From assembly GCF_014701095.1 (NCBI RefSeq), contig NZ_AP023439.1, positions 4,390,001 through 4,454,000 on the forward strand: 64,000 nucleotides of DNA. The letters run 5' to 3'. The stretch's first letter is position 1; each line of letters opens with the position of its first letter. Position numbers and translations under genes: made by a program. Shown here one piece after another: positions 1-8,116 of the stretch. Below the pieces are notes generated by a model. It had not been told where the DNA came from and ran no database searches. It worked only from the letters and a program-made list of their open reading frames with translations. This DNA is from Streptomyces tuirus. GTDB taxonomy: Bacteria > Actinomycetota > Actinomycetes > Streptomycetales > Streptomycetaceae.

Positions 1-1056
1 CAGGCGGTCCAGCCGGGTCGTCCCGGGTCGCGTTTCCTTCGCCCCGATCTGACGCAGCGCATCCTTCGCGCGCACTGCTTTCGCGCCGCGGGCCGAGTCG
101 GCACCGTATCGCATGACGTTCTTGTCGAGCAGCTTGCGCAGATTCGTGTAGCGCTGGAACCGCCCCGCCCTACTGGCGGTCTTGAGCGTCGTCGCTGCCG
201 CCTTCACACCCTTCATCGCGATGCTGCCGAATCCCAGCGTCGCCAGCGCGAAGACGTCCATGGCGACGTCCGCCCAGTTCCCGTCACCGGAGAGGGCGAG
301 CAACGTGTGCCCGACGCCGACAAGTGCCGTGAGACTGAGGGTGGTTACCGTGATGAGAGTCGCCAGCCAGCCGACCGGTGTGAAGAGGAGGGCGATGACC
401 CCGATGATGGTCGCGGCCCAACTCAGTACTTCGATGACGCTCTTGATGGTATCCGCGTGCTCGTGCACCCAGTCCTTGAAGTTCTCCCACTTGCTGTCCT
501 TGATGACATCCGAGATGTCAGCGCCGATGTTCTTGGCGTAGTACTGGGCACGGGAGTTGCGGTCGGAGATGACCTGGTTGAGCTGCTTGTGGTACGACGC
601 CAGGTGGCTGTTGGGATCGGACTCCTCCGACGACTTGTTGTCGCCGTCTTTGCCGTCCTTCTTGGCCTCGGCTTCCTTCTTCTTCACCTCGGCAGCGTGT
701 TCCTCGTCAGCCTGCTTCGCGGCTCGGAGGACGCCGTCGGCCCGCTCCTGGAAGCCCTCCAGCTCGTTGGCCCAACTGCCGAGGTCGCCCACCACGCGTT
801 CGTAGCGACCCGCTGTCTCGCGGAAGCGCTTCTCAAGGTCGCCGGACTTCTCGCGGATCTTGTCGGCGTACTTGCCCTGCAGGGCGTCGCCGTCAGCGGC
901 CTTGCGTAGGATGCCGGCCTGGTCGCGGAGGGTCGAGGCGAGGTCCTTCATTCTGCGGACCTCGTCTCGGATGTCCTCCGGATCGCCGGGGATCGGGTCC
1001 TTCTCCGCCAGCGGATGCCAGTCGACCGGTCGGCGTTTTCCCTTACCTGTGCCCAT
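1..1056 (-). CDS. N-terminal part of a WXG100-domain (type VII-type) effector, cut by window edge
   Basis: The frame is open for 352 codons from ATG at 1056 to base 1, so the C-terminus lies outside the window. Residues 1-125 are a charged helical region resembling the WXG100-type N-terminal domain of actinobacterial secreted toxins. It begins with RRPVDW and a PGDPEDIR stretch that matches the second effector at 25450-27050 (RPTDWH, PGDPQRVR). A Lys/Glu-rich linker (about 120-150) is followed by a hydrophobic block at 205-255 with two likely membrane-inserting helices. The gene starts 3 bases after the stop of the WXG100-like gene 1060-1374, so the two are probably cotranscribed. In this family the variable toxin domain sits at the C-terminus, which is missing here; the activity cannot be named. 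Confidence 0.75.
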   Translation of the reverse strand, partial: MGTGKGKRRPVDWHPLAEKDPIPGDPEDIRDEVRRMKDLASTLRDQAGILRKAADGDALQGKYADKIREKSGDLEKRFRETAGRYERVVGDLGSWANELEGFQERADGVLRAAKQADEEHAAEVKKKEAEAKKDGKDGDNKSSEESDPNSHLASYHKQLNQVISDRNSRAQYYAKNIGADISDVIKDSKWENFKDWVHEHADTIKSVIEVLSWAATIIGVIALLFTPVGWLATLITVTTLSLTALVGVGHTLLALSGDGNWADVAMDVFALATLGFGSIAMKGVKAAATTLKTASRAGRFQRYTNLRKLLDKNVMRYGADSARGAKAVRAKDALRQIGAKETRPGTTRLDRL

Positions 1057-1059
1057 CGG

Positions 1060-1374
1060 TCAGTTTCCCCCGTTCTGGCTGTGCTTTTTCTCGCTCGCCT
1101 TCTTGAGGTCGAGGTCCAGCTTTTCGAAGCTCTTGAGTGAGGTCTCTACTTGCTTGCCCAAGTCCTCGACGTTTTCGAGGAGTTCACGTCGATAGTTGTC
1201 CCAGTTGCTGACGAACTCGTTCATCTTTCCGGAGATGCTCTCATGGCCCCAGATGTCATGAATGTCGGAACGATGCTTATCGATGCCTTTGAGGGCTCTT
1301 TTGATGTCCCTGAGATTTGTCTTCGAAGACTCCAGAAGTTTGTAGTCGACCACCAGGCGGTCGTGCTCCCCCAT
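1060..1374 (-). CDS. Small WXG100-like helical protein
   Basis: About 104 residues, all predicted helix, with a central turn carrying FVSNWDNYRREL. The paralogue at 24014-24367 has FESNWEDGREDI at the same place, so the pair shares an F-x-S-N-W core in place of a strict W-x-G. Size and helical-hairpin character fit the WXG100/ESX superfamily, small partners of type VII-type substrates. I chose ATG at 1374 (MGEHDR) over the longer frame from 1404 because GGAGGG lies five bases upstream and the paralogue also begins with MG. It directly precedes the large effector gene. No EccC ATPase or other ESX secretion-machine gene is visible in the window. Confidence 0.7.
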   Translation of the reverse strand: MGEHDRLVVDYKLLESSKTNLRDIKRALKGIDKHRSDIHDIWGHESISGKMNEFVSNWDNYRRELLENVEDLGKQVETSLKSFEKLDLDLKKASEKKHSQNGGN

Positions 1375-2061
1375 GGGTCCCTCCATCTGTACGTGCGTCG
1401 TCAAAAATACTCTTGTGCGGGTTCAACCCGCTGGCACAGTCACCGCAAACGCCTCCCCGCTCGTCAGGGCGCAGTCCCTGGGCCTTGCTCGTGAATGTGG
1501 GCACCCAATGATGTGCGGGGCCGGATCGGGCAGCACCGCCGCCGGTCACGGCCGACACCGGTCGTCGCAGGTCCGTGACCTGCCAGTGGCGGACCGCGCC
1601 TGTAATCGGTCAGCGGTCGGCGGTCGTGCACGCCCAGGCGGTGGCGCCGAGCGTCTGGCCGAACGGTCCGTGGCGTGAGCCGTAACGGAGAGCCTGTGGC
1701 GGACGCGGTGGCGGGCGGAACTGCAGACGGCGTATCAAGTGACTCACCCCGAGAGCGAGAACGGTGTGCCAGGTACGCCGACGGTATCTGTTGGGTTCCG
1801 CGGTCTGTCGGGCAGAGCCTCTCGGTGAAGGGGGTGATTCCTGTGCTTGCGGGTGGAGTTGGGGGTGTGCATAGGCGGCGCGTCATCTTCTTCGAGACGT
1901 GAAGCTGGTGAAGGTTCGGTGACGCGGGCGATCCTCCATGTGAAGGGGTCTCCGCACGGATCACACGACCGTACCGGTCCTGATAGGCGTTTCGGTGAAC
2001 GGCTGCGCCCCATGGGATCATCCGTTGTCACGCCGACCATCTGCCTCTGAGGACGAGCGCC
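1375..2061. other. Intergenic region, no convincing gene
   Basis: This stretch of about 690 bases separates the leftward WXG100 module from the rightward lipoprotein. Short open frames exist on both strands (for example 1675-1902 on +), but none combines a ribosome binding site, typical codon use and a recognisable product. Promoters for both divergent units should lie here; I cannot place a -35/-10 pair with confidence. Confidence 0.5.
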
Positions 2062-2724
2062 ATGCTGACTACCCGCCGGAGGGTGGCTGCGGCCTGCCTC
2101 CTTGCTGCTGTCACTTTCTCTGCGGCTGGTTGCAGCAGCGATTCGGACGACGGATCGAGTAGCGACGAGATCGTAGGAGCTGGTGGGGGAGGTAAGGAGT
2201 CGCCGTCGTCGTCCGCATCCGTTGTGCCGGAGGAGGGCGCGCCGACGTTCGACCTCCCGTCGGATGTCAAGGCTGTGGTCGAGAACGAGCAGAGCGGAGA
2301 CGCTACGAAGGACGCGATCCTGCGAGACGTGGCGTACTCGGCTCAGGCACGCCTGGAGGCTTTCGGTAAGGGCAGTGGTCGGACGGCGAACATGAACCGC
2401 TATTTTGCGGCCTCGGCCCTTACCTACTGGACCGATCGGATCGCGGCGGTCAAGGAGGACGGGCTCACCGTCAGTGGTGACTACCGATATTTTGGCTTCG
2501 AGGTCACGGACGTGACGAACGGCAAGACCGCGGCGGTCCGTTACTGCGAGGACCAGAGCAAGGGGTATAGCAAGGAAATCAGCACGAAGAAGGTGCTGCG
2601 CACCCAGCCGAGCGACAAGGACTTCATCCTGTACACCCTTCAGGCCGCCAGGGACGCGCGGGGTGACTGGCAGGTACAGAAGCAGAGCTGGAAGAAGGGG
2701 GACGCGTCGTGCGTTCAGGGGTAG
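2062..2724 (+). CDS. Lipoprotein of the PPxCWYEP-associated pair, copy 1
   Basis: 220 residues. A basic N-terminus (MLTTRRR), hydrophobic stretch and lipobox FSAAGC at about residue 24 predict a lipid-anchored exported protein. A Ser/Asp/Gly-rich linker follows, then a globular domain of about 160 residues. Conserved marks shared with paralogues at 5542, 6343, 7230 and 28225 are a GD(A/P)TKDA-type segment, an alternating aromatic stretch near the middle (YRYFGFEV), a single Cys in a V-x-Y-C-E/A-D motif, and a C-terminal Cys. The fold is probably a small alpha+beta cone, but I cannot name a family. Its 3' end overlaps the next gene by 16 bases; the same overlap arrangement recurs in the other two pairs, so the products probably work together. 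Confidence 0.8.
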   Translation: MLTTRRRVAAACLLAAVTFSAAGCSSDSDDGSSSDEIVGAGGGGKESPSSSASVVPEEGAPTFDLPSDVKAVVENEQSGDATKDAILRDVAYSAQARLEAFGKGSGRTANMNRYFAASALTYWTDRIAAVKEDGLTVSGDYRYFGFEVTDVTNGKTAAVRYCEDQSKGYSKEISTKKVLRTQPSDKDFILYTLQAARDARGDWQVQKQSWKKGDASCVQG

Positions 2725-3796
2725 GGGCACGGGCGGTTCGGCAGGATCGTCGTCCGATTCTCCGCGCGGCCGCCGCCGCAGGGCTCCTAGTGACGTTGTG
2801 CCTCGGCTCCCCGGCGTACGCGGGTGACGGCCAGGTCAGCGGTGACAGCGGCACCACTGAGACCGACCAGCCGGGTGCCGAGTCGGGCGTCGGCACCGAT
2901 GCCGGCGCCAAGTCCGGCAAAGGTTCCATCGGTGCCCACATCCGCATCAACCAGAGCACCCCGGCCTCGAGCGGCGCCACCGCGTCCGCCACCTCCGCCG
3001 ACACCAACTGGGAACCGCCCGTGTGCTGGTACGAGCCCATGTACACGCCGGAGGAGTACGAGACGTTCATCAAGGACGCCTATGGAGACGCGGGGGAACC
3101 TGCCGCGAGTTACGCGCGTAAGCGAGGCAAGGAGAAGTACCACAAGGGCGATAAGGGCCTGTGGTGTGGCAGGTCCAGTTCCGCGACGACAATTTCAGCA
3201 AGGCCTGCCCCGTCACCACGGACAACTGGGAGATCTGGGTCCCGCCCGCCGACCCGCAGCCGGACCCGAACAAGGTGACCCCCGAGATCCTCTCCGAACT
3301 GGCCTTCAACTCGACCAAGTTGCCCAGTCCGCCAGTGGAGTTGCAGCCCCGCGCGGACCGGCTGCTCGTGAACCTCGGTACGCGGGTCGCGTTCAAGGGC
3401 GATCTCGACCGCGTGTGGACGACGGCCAGCCTTGACTACAAGGGCGTCCAGCTCGCCGCCACCACCGTGGCCACGCCGGTGGCGCTCAAGGTCGAAGCGG
3501 GTACCGCCGACGCGGACCCGCAGAGCTGCACGTATGACCTGGTCAAGGGCAAGGGTGGCTACACGGCCGACAGTGAGGGTGCCGGCTGCAACGTCACGTA
3601 TCTCCGGGCGTCCGGCAATGCTACTTACCCTTTCAAGGCGTCGATCACCTGGAAGGTGACCTGGACCGACTCGGTCGACCCGGACGGTCCAGCGCGGCAG
3701 CCGGGGCTGCCGGACGGGCTGTCCACGTTCGAGCAAGATGTGACGGTCAAGGAAGCCCAGGCAGTGAACCGTTCGACCGGCGGAGACCATGTCTGA
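2709..3796 (+). pseudogene. Secreted PPxCWYEP-family protein, copy 1, frame broken near 3160
   Basis: The GTG start at 2709 lies inside the end of the lipoprotein gene, as in the homologous pairs. An Arg-rich N-terminus, hydrophobic core and SPAYA-G cleavage site form a signal peptide. The mature part contains PPVCWYEPMYTPEE, the family hallmark. At GLW (3156-3164) the frame shifts: the coding pattern and homology continue in the frame containing WQVQFRDDNF (from 3167) and run to the stop at 3796 with the family C-terminus DVTVKEAQAVNR. The intact homologues (4523-5554, 27170-28237) have one Trp-rich segment here, so this is one protein split by two extra bases or one missing base in TGGTGTGG. 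Sequencing error, a true null allele or recoding are all possible. Function unknown. Confidence 0.75.
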
Positions 3797-4445
3797 GACC
3801 GCGGTGCGGGTATCGCGATGCGGTCAAGGGGCCTGGTGGCGCTTCGACTTGGTGCGGTGGGCGGCGTTGAGCGTCATGTGTGCCGGCGGTTCGCTCGGGC
3901 TCGCCTGGCTCGGGCCCGTCGTGCCGTTGCCGAGTCCAGTGGGCGGGGTGGCCCTGCTCCTCGCCTGGATCGTGCTGCCGCTCGCTGCGGTTCTCGTGCC
4001 GGTTCTGGTGCTGCGGAGGGTTCCGCGCAAGCGGCGGAAGGTCGCCTGGCAGTTCCTCTTCCCCGTTGTCGCCGGGGTTGCGCTGGGAGTGTTCGGCGGG
4101 GAGGCCGGTGACCAGGCCGCCCTGGCAGAGCGGGGGACATGGAGCGACGCCGTGGTCGTACGGAAGGACGACAGCGGGAAGACCGACTTCTGCGACCTGC
4201 GCACAGCCGACGGGCGCGAGATCTCGCCCGCGCTCTCGGAAGGCGAGGGATGCGGGGAGTGGGTGACGGCGGGCTCCAAGCTGCGAGTCCGGTATGACCC
4301 CGCAGGCGTTGCCAGGCCGACCACCGACGAGGAGACCGGCTCGGAGGCCGGGCTCCTCGCCGTCCTGTTCGTGCTCGCGGTAGGGATGGGGACGTGGGGT
4401 GGTGTGCGGCAGAGTCGGTGGGATCGGGAGCATGTGGGGGAGTGA
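3789..4445 (+). CDS. Membrane protein with DUF3592-like extracytoplasmic domain
   Basis: 218 residues. Predicted membrane helices lie at about 25-45, 52-77 and 90-108, with a C-terminal one at about 185-205. Between the last two is a soluble domain of roughly 75 residues with two Cys (FCDLRTADG and EGCGEWV) and a beta-rich pattern ending in LRVRYDP. This resembles the small barrel of DUF3592-type membrane proteins, which is a family-level guess. The ATG at 3789 overlaps the end of the preceding secreted-protein frame by 8 bases, so it is the third gene of this operon. The opposite-strand pair (4523-6198) and the pair at 27170-28875 have no such third gene. Role unknown. Confidence 0.7.
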   Translation: MSETAVRVSRCGQGAWWRFDLVRWAALSVMCAGGSLGLAWLGPVVPLPSPVGGVALLLAWIVLPLAAVLVPVLVLRRVPRKRRKVAWQFLFPVVAGVALGVFGGEAGDQAALAERGTWSDAVVVRKDDSGKTDFCDLRTADGREISPALSEGEGCGEWVTAGSKLRVRYDPAGVARPTTDEETGSEAGLLAVLFVLAVGMGTWGGVRQSRWDREHVGE

Positions 4446-4522
4446 GCGAGTGAAGGGTACTTATCCCTGTCGAATCGGCGCTCGCCGCACCTCGCACCCT
4501 CGCTGTCCCCCTCTTCGCCAGG

Positions 4523-5554
4523 TCACCTGTTGACGGACTGGATCTCCTGGACGGTCACGTCCTGGTCGTTGCCGAAGGTGCCGTTGGGAAGTTGTGTCGG
4601 GTTGGGGTTGCCCGTGCCCGTCCAGGTGATTTCCCAGGTCACGGTGGCCTGGAGATTGAAGGTGCCGTCCCCGGAGGAGCGGAGGTACCTGATTCCGCAG
4701 GGCGGGGTCCTGTCGGCCTTGCCCTTGGCATAGGGCTCGCCGATTGAACCGTCCTCGTTGATCGTGCACTCGCCGGAGGTGGGATAGGTCTCGGCGTCGG
4801 GCGTACCGGGTTCCAGCTTGAGAGAGACCGGCTTTGCGGTGGTCGTGGCTTGGATGTTGAGGCCGCCCACATTGAGCGCGGCGGTGACCGAGACCTCTTT
4901 GAACTTGGCTTTGTCCAGCCAGGCCCAGGTGGGGAGATTGACCTTGGTGGTCGCCTCGGGGGCGACGGTTACTTCGGTGTTCGGCAGTTGGATGCGGTTG
5001 TAGGCGAGTTCGGCGAGAACTTGGGGAGTGACTGGGTTCTCCACGGGTGGGGCAGCACCGTTCTCGACCCAGAAGGGGGGCTTGTCGCAGAGCTGGGCTT
5101 CGGGCTCCATCCAGCGGTCCTCGTCGCGGACGGCGACCCACCAGTTGCCCTCGTCCTTCTGGTCGAGGTTGTAGTTCTTGTACTTTCCGTCCTTGTATTT
5201 GTCGCGGAACATACCGGCCGAAGTCTTGGCGTAGCTGTGCTGGCCCGGAGTGTTGATCGTCTCGTCGTACATATTCTCGACGTACTTGGAGAACTCCTGC
5301 GCGGAGCGCGGTTCGTACCAACATGCAGGCGGGGTCCAGTTGCCTACAGGGGTGACATTGCCCTTGCGGCCATCGCCCGAGGCGGTGCTTGTGTACCTGA
5401 TCATGGAGACGAGGTCGCTTCCGGACCGCTTGCCGCTGGCATCGACCTCGGCCTCGGACGCGCCAGGGCCTTTCGCCGCTGCAGTGCCGGCGGTCATGCC
5501 GACAGCCGTGAGGAGAGCACTCAGCGTGGTTATGCCACGGGTCAGGGCGCGCAC
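4523..5554 (-). CDS. Secreted PPxCWYEP-family protein, copy 2
   Basis: 343 residues, intact. Starts at 5554 inside the 3' end of the lipoprotein gene (13-base overlap). An N-terminal signal peptide (hydrophobic 10-22, then GTAAAKG) predicts Sec export. Hallmarks in order: NWTPPACWYEP (about 70-80), a Trp-rich segment GNWWVAVRDEDRWMEP, LCDKPPFWV, a beta-rich middle with LPTWAWLDKAKF, a Cys pair in GECTINEDGSIG and PPCGIRYLR, and the C-terminal DVTVQEIQSVNR. Copy 3 (27170-28237) keeps these blocks. The beta-strand pattern and Cys pairs suggest an extracellular adhesin- or binding-type domain, but I recognise no catalytic motif. Partner: lipoprotein 5542-6198. Confidence 0.8.
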   Translation of the reverse strand: MRALTRGITTLSALLTAVGMTAGTAAAKGPGASEAEVDASGKRSGSDLVSMIRYTSTASGDGRKGNVTPVGNWTPPACWYEPRSAQEFSKYVENMYDETINTPGQHSYAKTSAGMFRDKYKDGKYKNYNLDQKDEGNWWVAVRDEDRWMEPEAQLCDKPPFWVENGAAPPVENPVTPQVLAELAYNRIQLPNTEVTVAPEATTKVNLPTWAWLDKAKFKEVSVTAALNVGGLNIQATTTAKPVSLKLEPGTPDAETYPTSGECTINEDGSIGEPYAKGKADRTPPCGIRYLRSSGDGTFNLQATVTWEITWTGTGNPNPTQLPNGTFGNDQDVTVQEIQSVNR

Positions 5555-6198
5555 GTCTTGTCCCCTCGCTTCGACAGCACCTCCGTGGTCTGCCAGACCC
5601 CCTTGGTGTTCTTCTTGAGCTGGGTGCTGTACGTGACGTACGGGCTCTCGTCGGACGGCGACTTGTCCACCGTTCCGGTTTTGCGGTTCTTGTTGTAGGC
5701 CTTGCTCTCGTCAGCGCAGTAGGCAACCGCGGCCGTGTCGCCGTCCGCGACCTTGACCTTCGGGTTGAAGTAGCGCGTGGAGCCTGTCCACGTGAGGTCC
5801 TCGTCCAGCCAGGCCCGGACCCACTTCTGCGCGCTCACGAGTGCCTTGCCCTGGCGGTAGTAGGCGAGTGTCGCCGAGTTCGAATCGCCGCGGAGGATCG
5901 CGTCGTCCACCGCGTTCACCGTCTGCGTCACGTCGGACAGCACGGCGTCCTTGGTCGGGTCACCCGTCTTCCAGCTCTCGAACTTGTTCTCCACCCCGTC
6001 GGGAAACGTGATCTTGGGCCTGTCAGCGGGACCGGATGCGCCGGCGCTCGGTGAAGCCGATGGCTCCGTCTTGCCTGTATCGGCGCCTGCGATGTTGTCG
6101 TTGCTCTTCGAGCTGTCGTCCCCGCTGCCGCAGGCCGTCAGCAGGAGGGCTGCCGTTGCCGTGAGTGCGGCAGCAACGGGCAATGGGCGGCGCTTCAC
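5542..6198 (-). CDS. Lipoprotein of the PPxCWYEP-associated pair, copy 2
   Basis: 218 residues from GTG at 6198 (VKRRPLPVAAAL). The upstream frame to 6231 is discarded because GGGGAG lies five bases before this GTG and the two neighbouring paralogues begin the same way. Signal peptide with lipobox LLTAC, then an acidic Ser-rich linker and the family domain, including FPDGVENKFESWKTGDPTKDA, a YYRQGKAL segment, YFNPKV and VAYCADES, ending in a C-terminal CAP. Its 3' end overlaps the secreted partner gene. It is the first of three tandem lipoprotein paralogues on this strand, and the only one of the three followed by a secreted partner. Confidence 0.82.
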   Translation of the reverse strand: MKRRPLPVAAALTATAALLLTACGSGDDSSKSNDNIAGADTGKTEPSASPSAGASGPADRPKITFPDGVENKFESWKTGDPTKDAVLSDVTQTVNAVDDAILRGDSNSATLAYYRQGKALVSAQKWVRAWLDEDLTWTGSTRYFNPKVKVADGDTAAVAYCADESKAYNKNRKTGTVDKSPSDESPYVTYSTQLKKNTKGVWQTTEVLSKRGDKTCAP

Positions 6199-6310
6199 AG
6201 TGACTCCCCGTGAGACAGAAGAACAGTCCAAAGCACTGACGGTATCGGTGAGGTTCCTGGTTTCACCAGTGCGAATTTCCGTGAGAACTGGGGCAATTTG
6301 GAGTGTATGG
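6199..6310 (-). promoter_or_regulatory. Conserved leader of the lipoprotein genes (unit 1)
   Basis: The roughly 100 bases before this GTG are strongly similar to those before 7005 and 7901. On the coding strand the shared blocks are TGCCCC, a GTGAAACCAGGAACC-like segment, a CACCGATACCGTC-like segment and TTCTGT-x-TCACGGGGAGT next to the start. The conservation extends well beyond the ribosome binding site, so it probably carries the promoter and an operator or UTR element. No exact -35/-10 pair can be fixed by eye. Confidence 0.5.
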
Positions 6311-6342
6311 GGATGGTTGGAGTGCGGTGCGCCGTGACCTGT

Positions 6343-7005
6343 TCACTGGCACTTCGCTGCCTTCGTCTCGACGAACACCTTGGATGCCTGCCACAGGTCC
6401 TCGCTCGTCGGGAACTTGACCATGACGATCTTGAAGTAGTCGAAGTCCTCGATGCTGGGCTTGGTCTTGAGGAGCTTCTTGGTCTTGACTTCCCTGCCGA
6501 AGAACTTGCCCGAGTCCGCGCAGAACCCCACCTCCACCGAATTGCCGTTCGGAGCGGAGCGCGTGGTGGTGTCGTAGTGACGCAGTGTTCCGGTGGCGGT
6601 CCAGCCACCCTTGATCCACTCGTTGATCTGCACCTGCGCGTAGTGCAGCCCATTACCGGTGGCGTAGGCCGTCACGGCCGCATCCTTGGTCGTTCGCTTG
6701 TCGACACCCCGGTAGATGGCCCGGATGTAGTTCGCGGCGTCCTCCATCGCGGCAGCCTCGTTCTTGTCCTTCGGCTTGTCCCAGTCGAAGACCAGGTCTA
6801 TGTCGCTGGGCAGGGACACGTCCACGCCGTCCGGCTTGTCCCCCGCCGAAGAATCCGCGGACTCCTTCGGGGATTCCGCCGCCTGGCCGGCACCTGCGGT
6901 CTTGTCGTTGTCGCCGGGCTTGCCGTCTCCGCTACCGCAGGCCGTCAACAGCAGTGTTGCCGTCGCCGCCAACGCGGCAGCAACGGGCAATGGGCGGCGC
7001 TTCAC
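6343..7005 (-). CDS. Orphan lipoprotein paralogue A
   Basis: 220 residues, GTG start at 7005 with GGAGAG six bases upstream. N-terminus MKRRPLPVAAALAATATLL with lipobox LLTAC is nearly identical to both neighbours. The mature domain has DVSLPSDIDLVFDWDKPK, an EAAAMEDAANYIRAIYRGVDKRT helix region and VEVGFCADSGKFFG, ending AAKCQ. It belongs to the same family as the pair-forming lipoproteins but has no secreted partner gene. A 135-base stretch (6707-6841) is identical, except for one base, to 7594-7728 in the next paralogue, showing recent duplication or gene conversion. Probable envelope lipoprotein; function unknown. Confidence 0.8.
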   Translation of the reverse strand: MKRRPLPVAAALAATATLLLTACGSGDGKPGDNDKTAGAGQAAESPKESADSSAGDKPDGVDVSLPSDIDLVFDWDKPKDKNEAAAMEDAANYIRAIYRGVDKRTTKDAAVTAYATGNGLHYAQVQINEWIKGGWTATGTLRHYDTTTRSAPNGNSVEVGFCADSGKFFGREVKTKKLLKTKPSIEDFDYFKIVMVKFPTSEDLWQASKVFVETKAAKCQ

Positions 7006-7115
7006 AGTTACTCTCCGTAAGACAGAAGTTCAGTCGAGAGCACCGAAGGTATCGGTGAGGTTGTTGGGTTCGCCAGAGCGAACTTCCGCGCGTGCCGGGG
7101 TAACTGGTGCGTTTG
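7006..7115 (-). promoter_or_regulatory. Conserved leader of the lipoprotein genes (unit 2)
   Basis: Second copy of the shared upstream block (see 6199-6310). The start-proximal part and the CACCGATACC-like segment are conserved; the distal part is more diverged than in the other two copies. Confidence 0.45.
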
Positions 7116-7229
7116 GGACTCGCGCGGGCTGGTTGTGTCTTGGCCGTTCCCGGACTGGGGACGGGTCCCGGACGCTGCGGTGTGCGTCGTCCGGAGTGCT
7201 GGTGCCGAGAAGTCTGCGGTGTGGTCGGT

Positions 7230-7901
7230 TCACCGGCACTGCGCCGCCCTTGCCTCGACGTACACCTTGGACGCTTGCCACAGACCCTCTCCGGTGGGGA
7301 GCTTGGCCATGACGATCCTGAAGTAGTCGAAGTCCGTGATACTCGGCTCGGTCTTGCGGACCTTCTTGGTTCTGATGTCCTTGCCGTAGAACCTACTGGA
7401 GTCCACGCAGAACGCGACCTCCACCGAGTTGCCGTTCGGGGCGGACCGGGTGGTCTCCTGGTAGTGGCGCCGGGTGCCGGTCGCCGTCCAATCACCTTCG
7501 AGTCTGACGTCGATCTGGGTCCTCGCGTACTTCAGCCCATCGCCCGTGGAGTATGCGGTCAATGCCGCGTCCGTGGTCGTGCGTTGGTCAACGCCCCGGT
7601 AGATGGCCCGGATGAAGTTCGCGGCGTCCTCCATCGCGGCAGCCTCGTTCTTGTCCTTCGGCTTGTCCCAGTCGAAGACCAGGTCTATGTCGCTGGGCAG
7701 GGACACGTCCACGCCGTCCGGCTTGTCCTCCGCCGAGACCGACGGCGGTTCCGTGGACCACTTCGGTGCTTTCACCTCCTGGTCGGCGCTGGCGTTCCGG
7801 TCGTTGCCGCTGGACTTGTCATCCCCGCTACCGCAGGCCGTCAGCAGCAGTGCTGCTGTCGCCGTCAGTGCGGCAGTAACGGGCAATGGGTGGCGCTTCA
7901 C
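7230..7901 (-). CDS. Orphan lipoprotein paralogue B
   Basis: 223 residues, GTG start at 7901 with GGGGAG upstream. Signal peptide and lipobox LLTACGSG match its neighbours. The mature domain is very close to paralogue A through the DVSLPSDIDLVFDWDKPK region, then diverges: YARTQIDVRLEGDWTATGTR, VEVAFCVDSSRFYG and a C-terminal AAQCR. The gene lies 224 bases upstream of paralogue A in the same direction. Each of the three tandem genes has its own conserved leader, so they may be separately transcribed. Function unknown. Confidence 0.8.
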   Translation of the reverse strand: MKRHPLPVTAALTATAALLLTACGSGDDKSSGNDRNASADQEVKAPKWSTEPPSVSAEDKPDGVDVSLPSDIDLVFDWDKPKDKNEAAAMEDAANFIRAIYRGVDQRTTTDAALTAYSTGDGLKYARTQIDVRLEGDWTATGTRRHYQETTRSAPNGNSVEVAFCVDSSRFYGKDIRTKKVRKTEPSITDFDYFRIVMAKLPTGEGLWQASKVYVEARAAQCR

Positions 7902-8010
7902 AATGACTCCCCGTGATACAGAAGTTCCGTCAAGAGCACTGACGGTATAGGTGGGGTTCCTGGTTTCACCGCGGCGAACTACTGCAAGAACAGGGGCAAT
8001 CCTGAGTGTT
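7902..8010 (-). promoter_or_regulatory. Conserved leader of the lipoprotein genes (unit 3)
   Basis: Third copy of the shared upstream block. It matches unit 1 closely, including the GGTTCCTGGTTTCACC segment read on the + strand. Confidence 0.5.
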
Positions 8011-8060
8011 TGGGGCCTTCAGGGCGCCGGTTGGGTCCTGATCGCGCCCGAAGAGGGGAC

Positions 8061-8110
8061 GGCCCCGGCGTCGCGGTGTCCGGCGTCCGGGGCCTGGAAC
8101 TGGGGGTTCC
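8061..8110 (-). terminator. Hairpins downstream of the small zinc-ribbon-like gene
   Basis: Two inverted repeats follow the stop at 8117 on the minus strand: GGAAC/GTTCC (8096-8100 and 8106-8110, 5-base loop) and GGCCCCGG/CCGGGGCC (8061-8068 and 8087-8094). There is no T-run, which is common for Streptomyces terminators. Confidence 0.45.
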
Positions 8111-8116
8111 GCTCCG

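Noticed and set aside
1675..1902. 75-codon frame upstream of the first lipoprotein
   Set aside because: No ribosome binding site, no recognisable domain and atypical composition.
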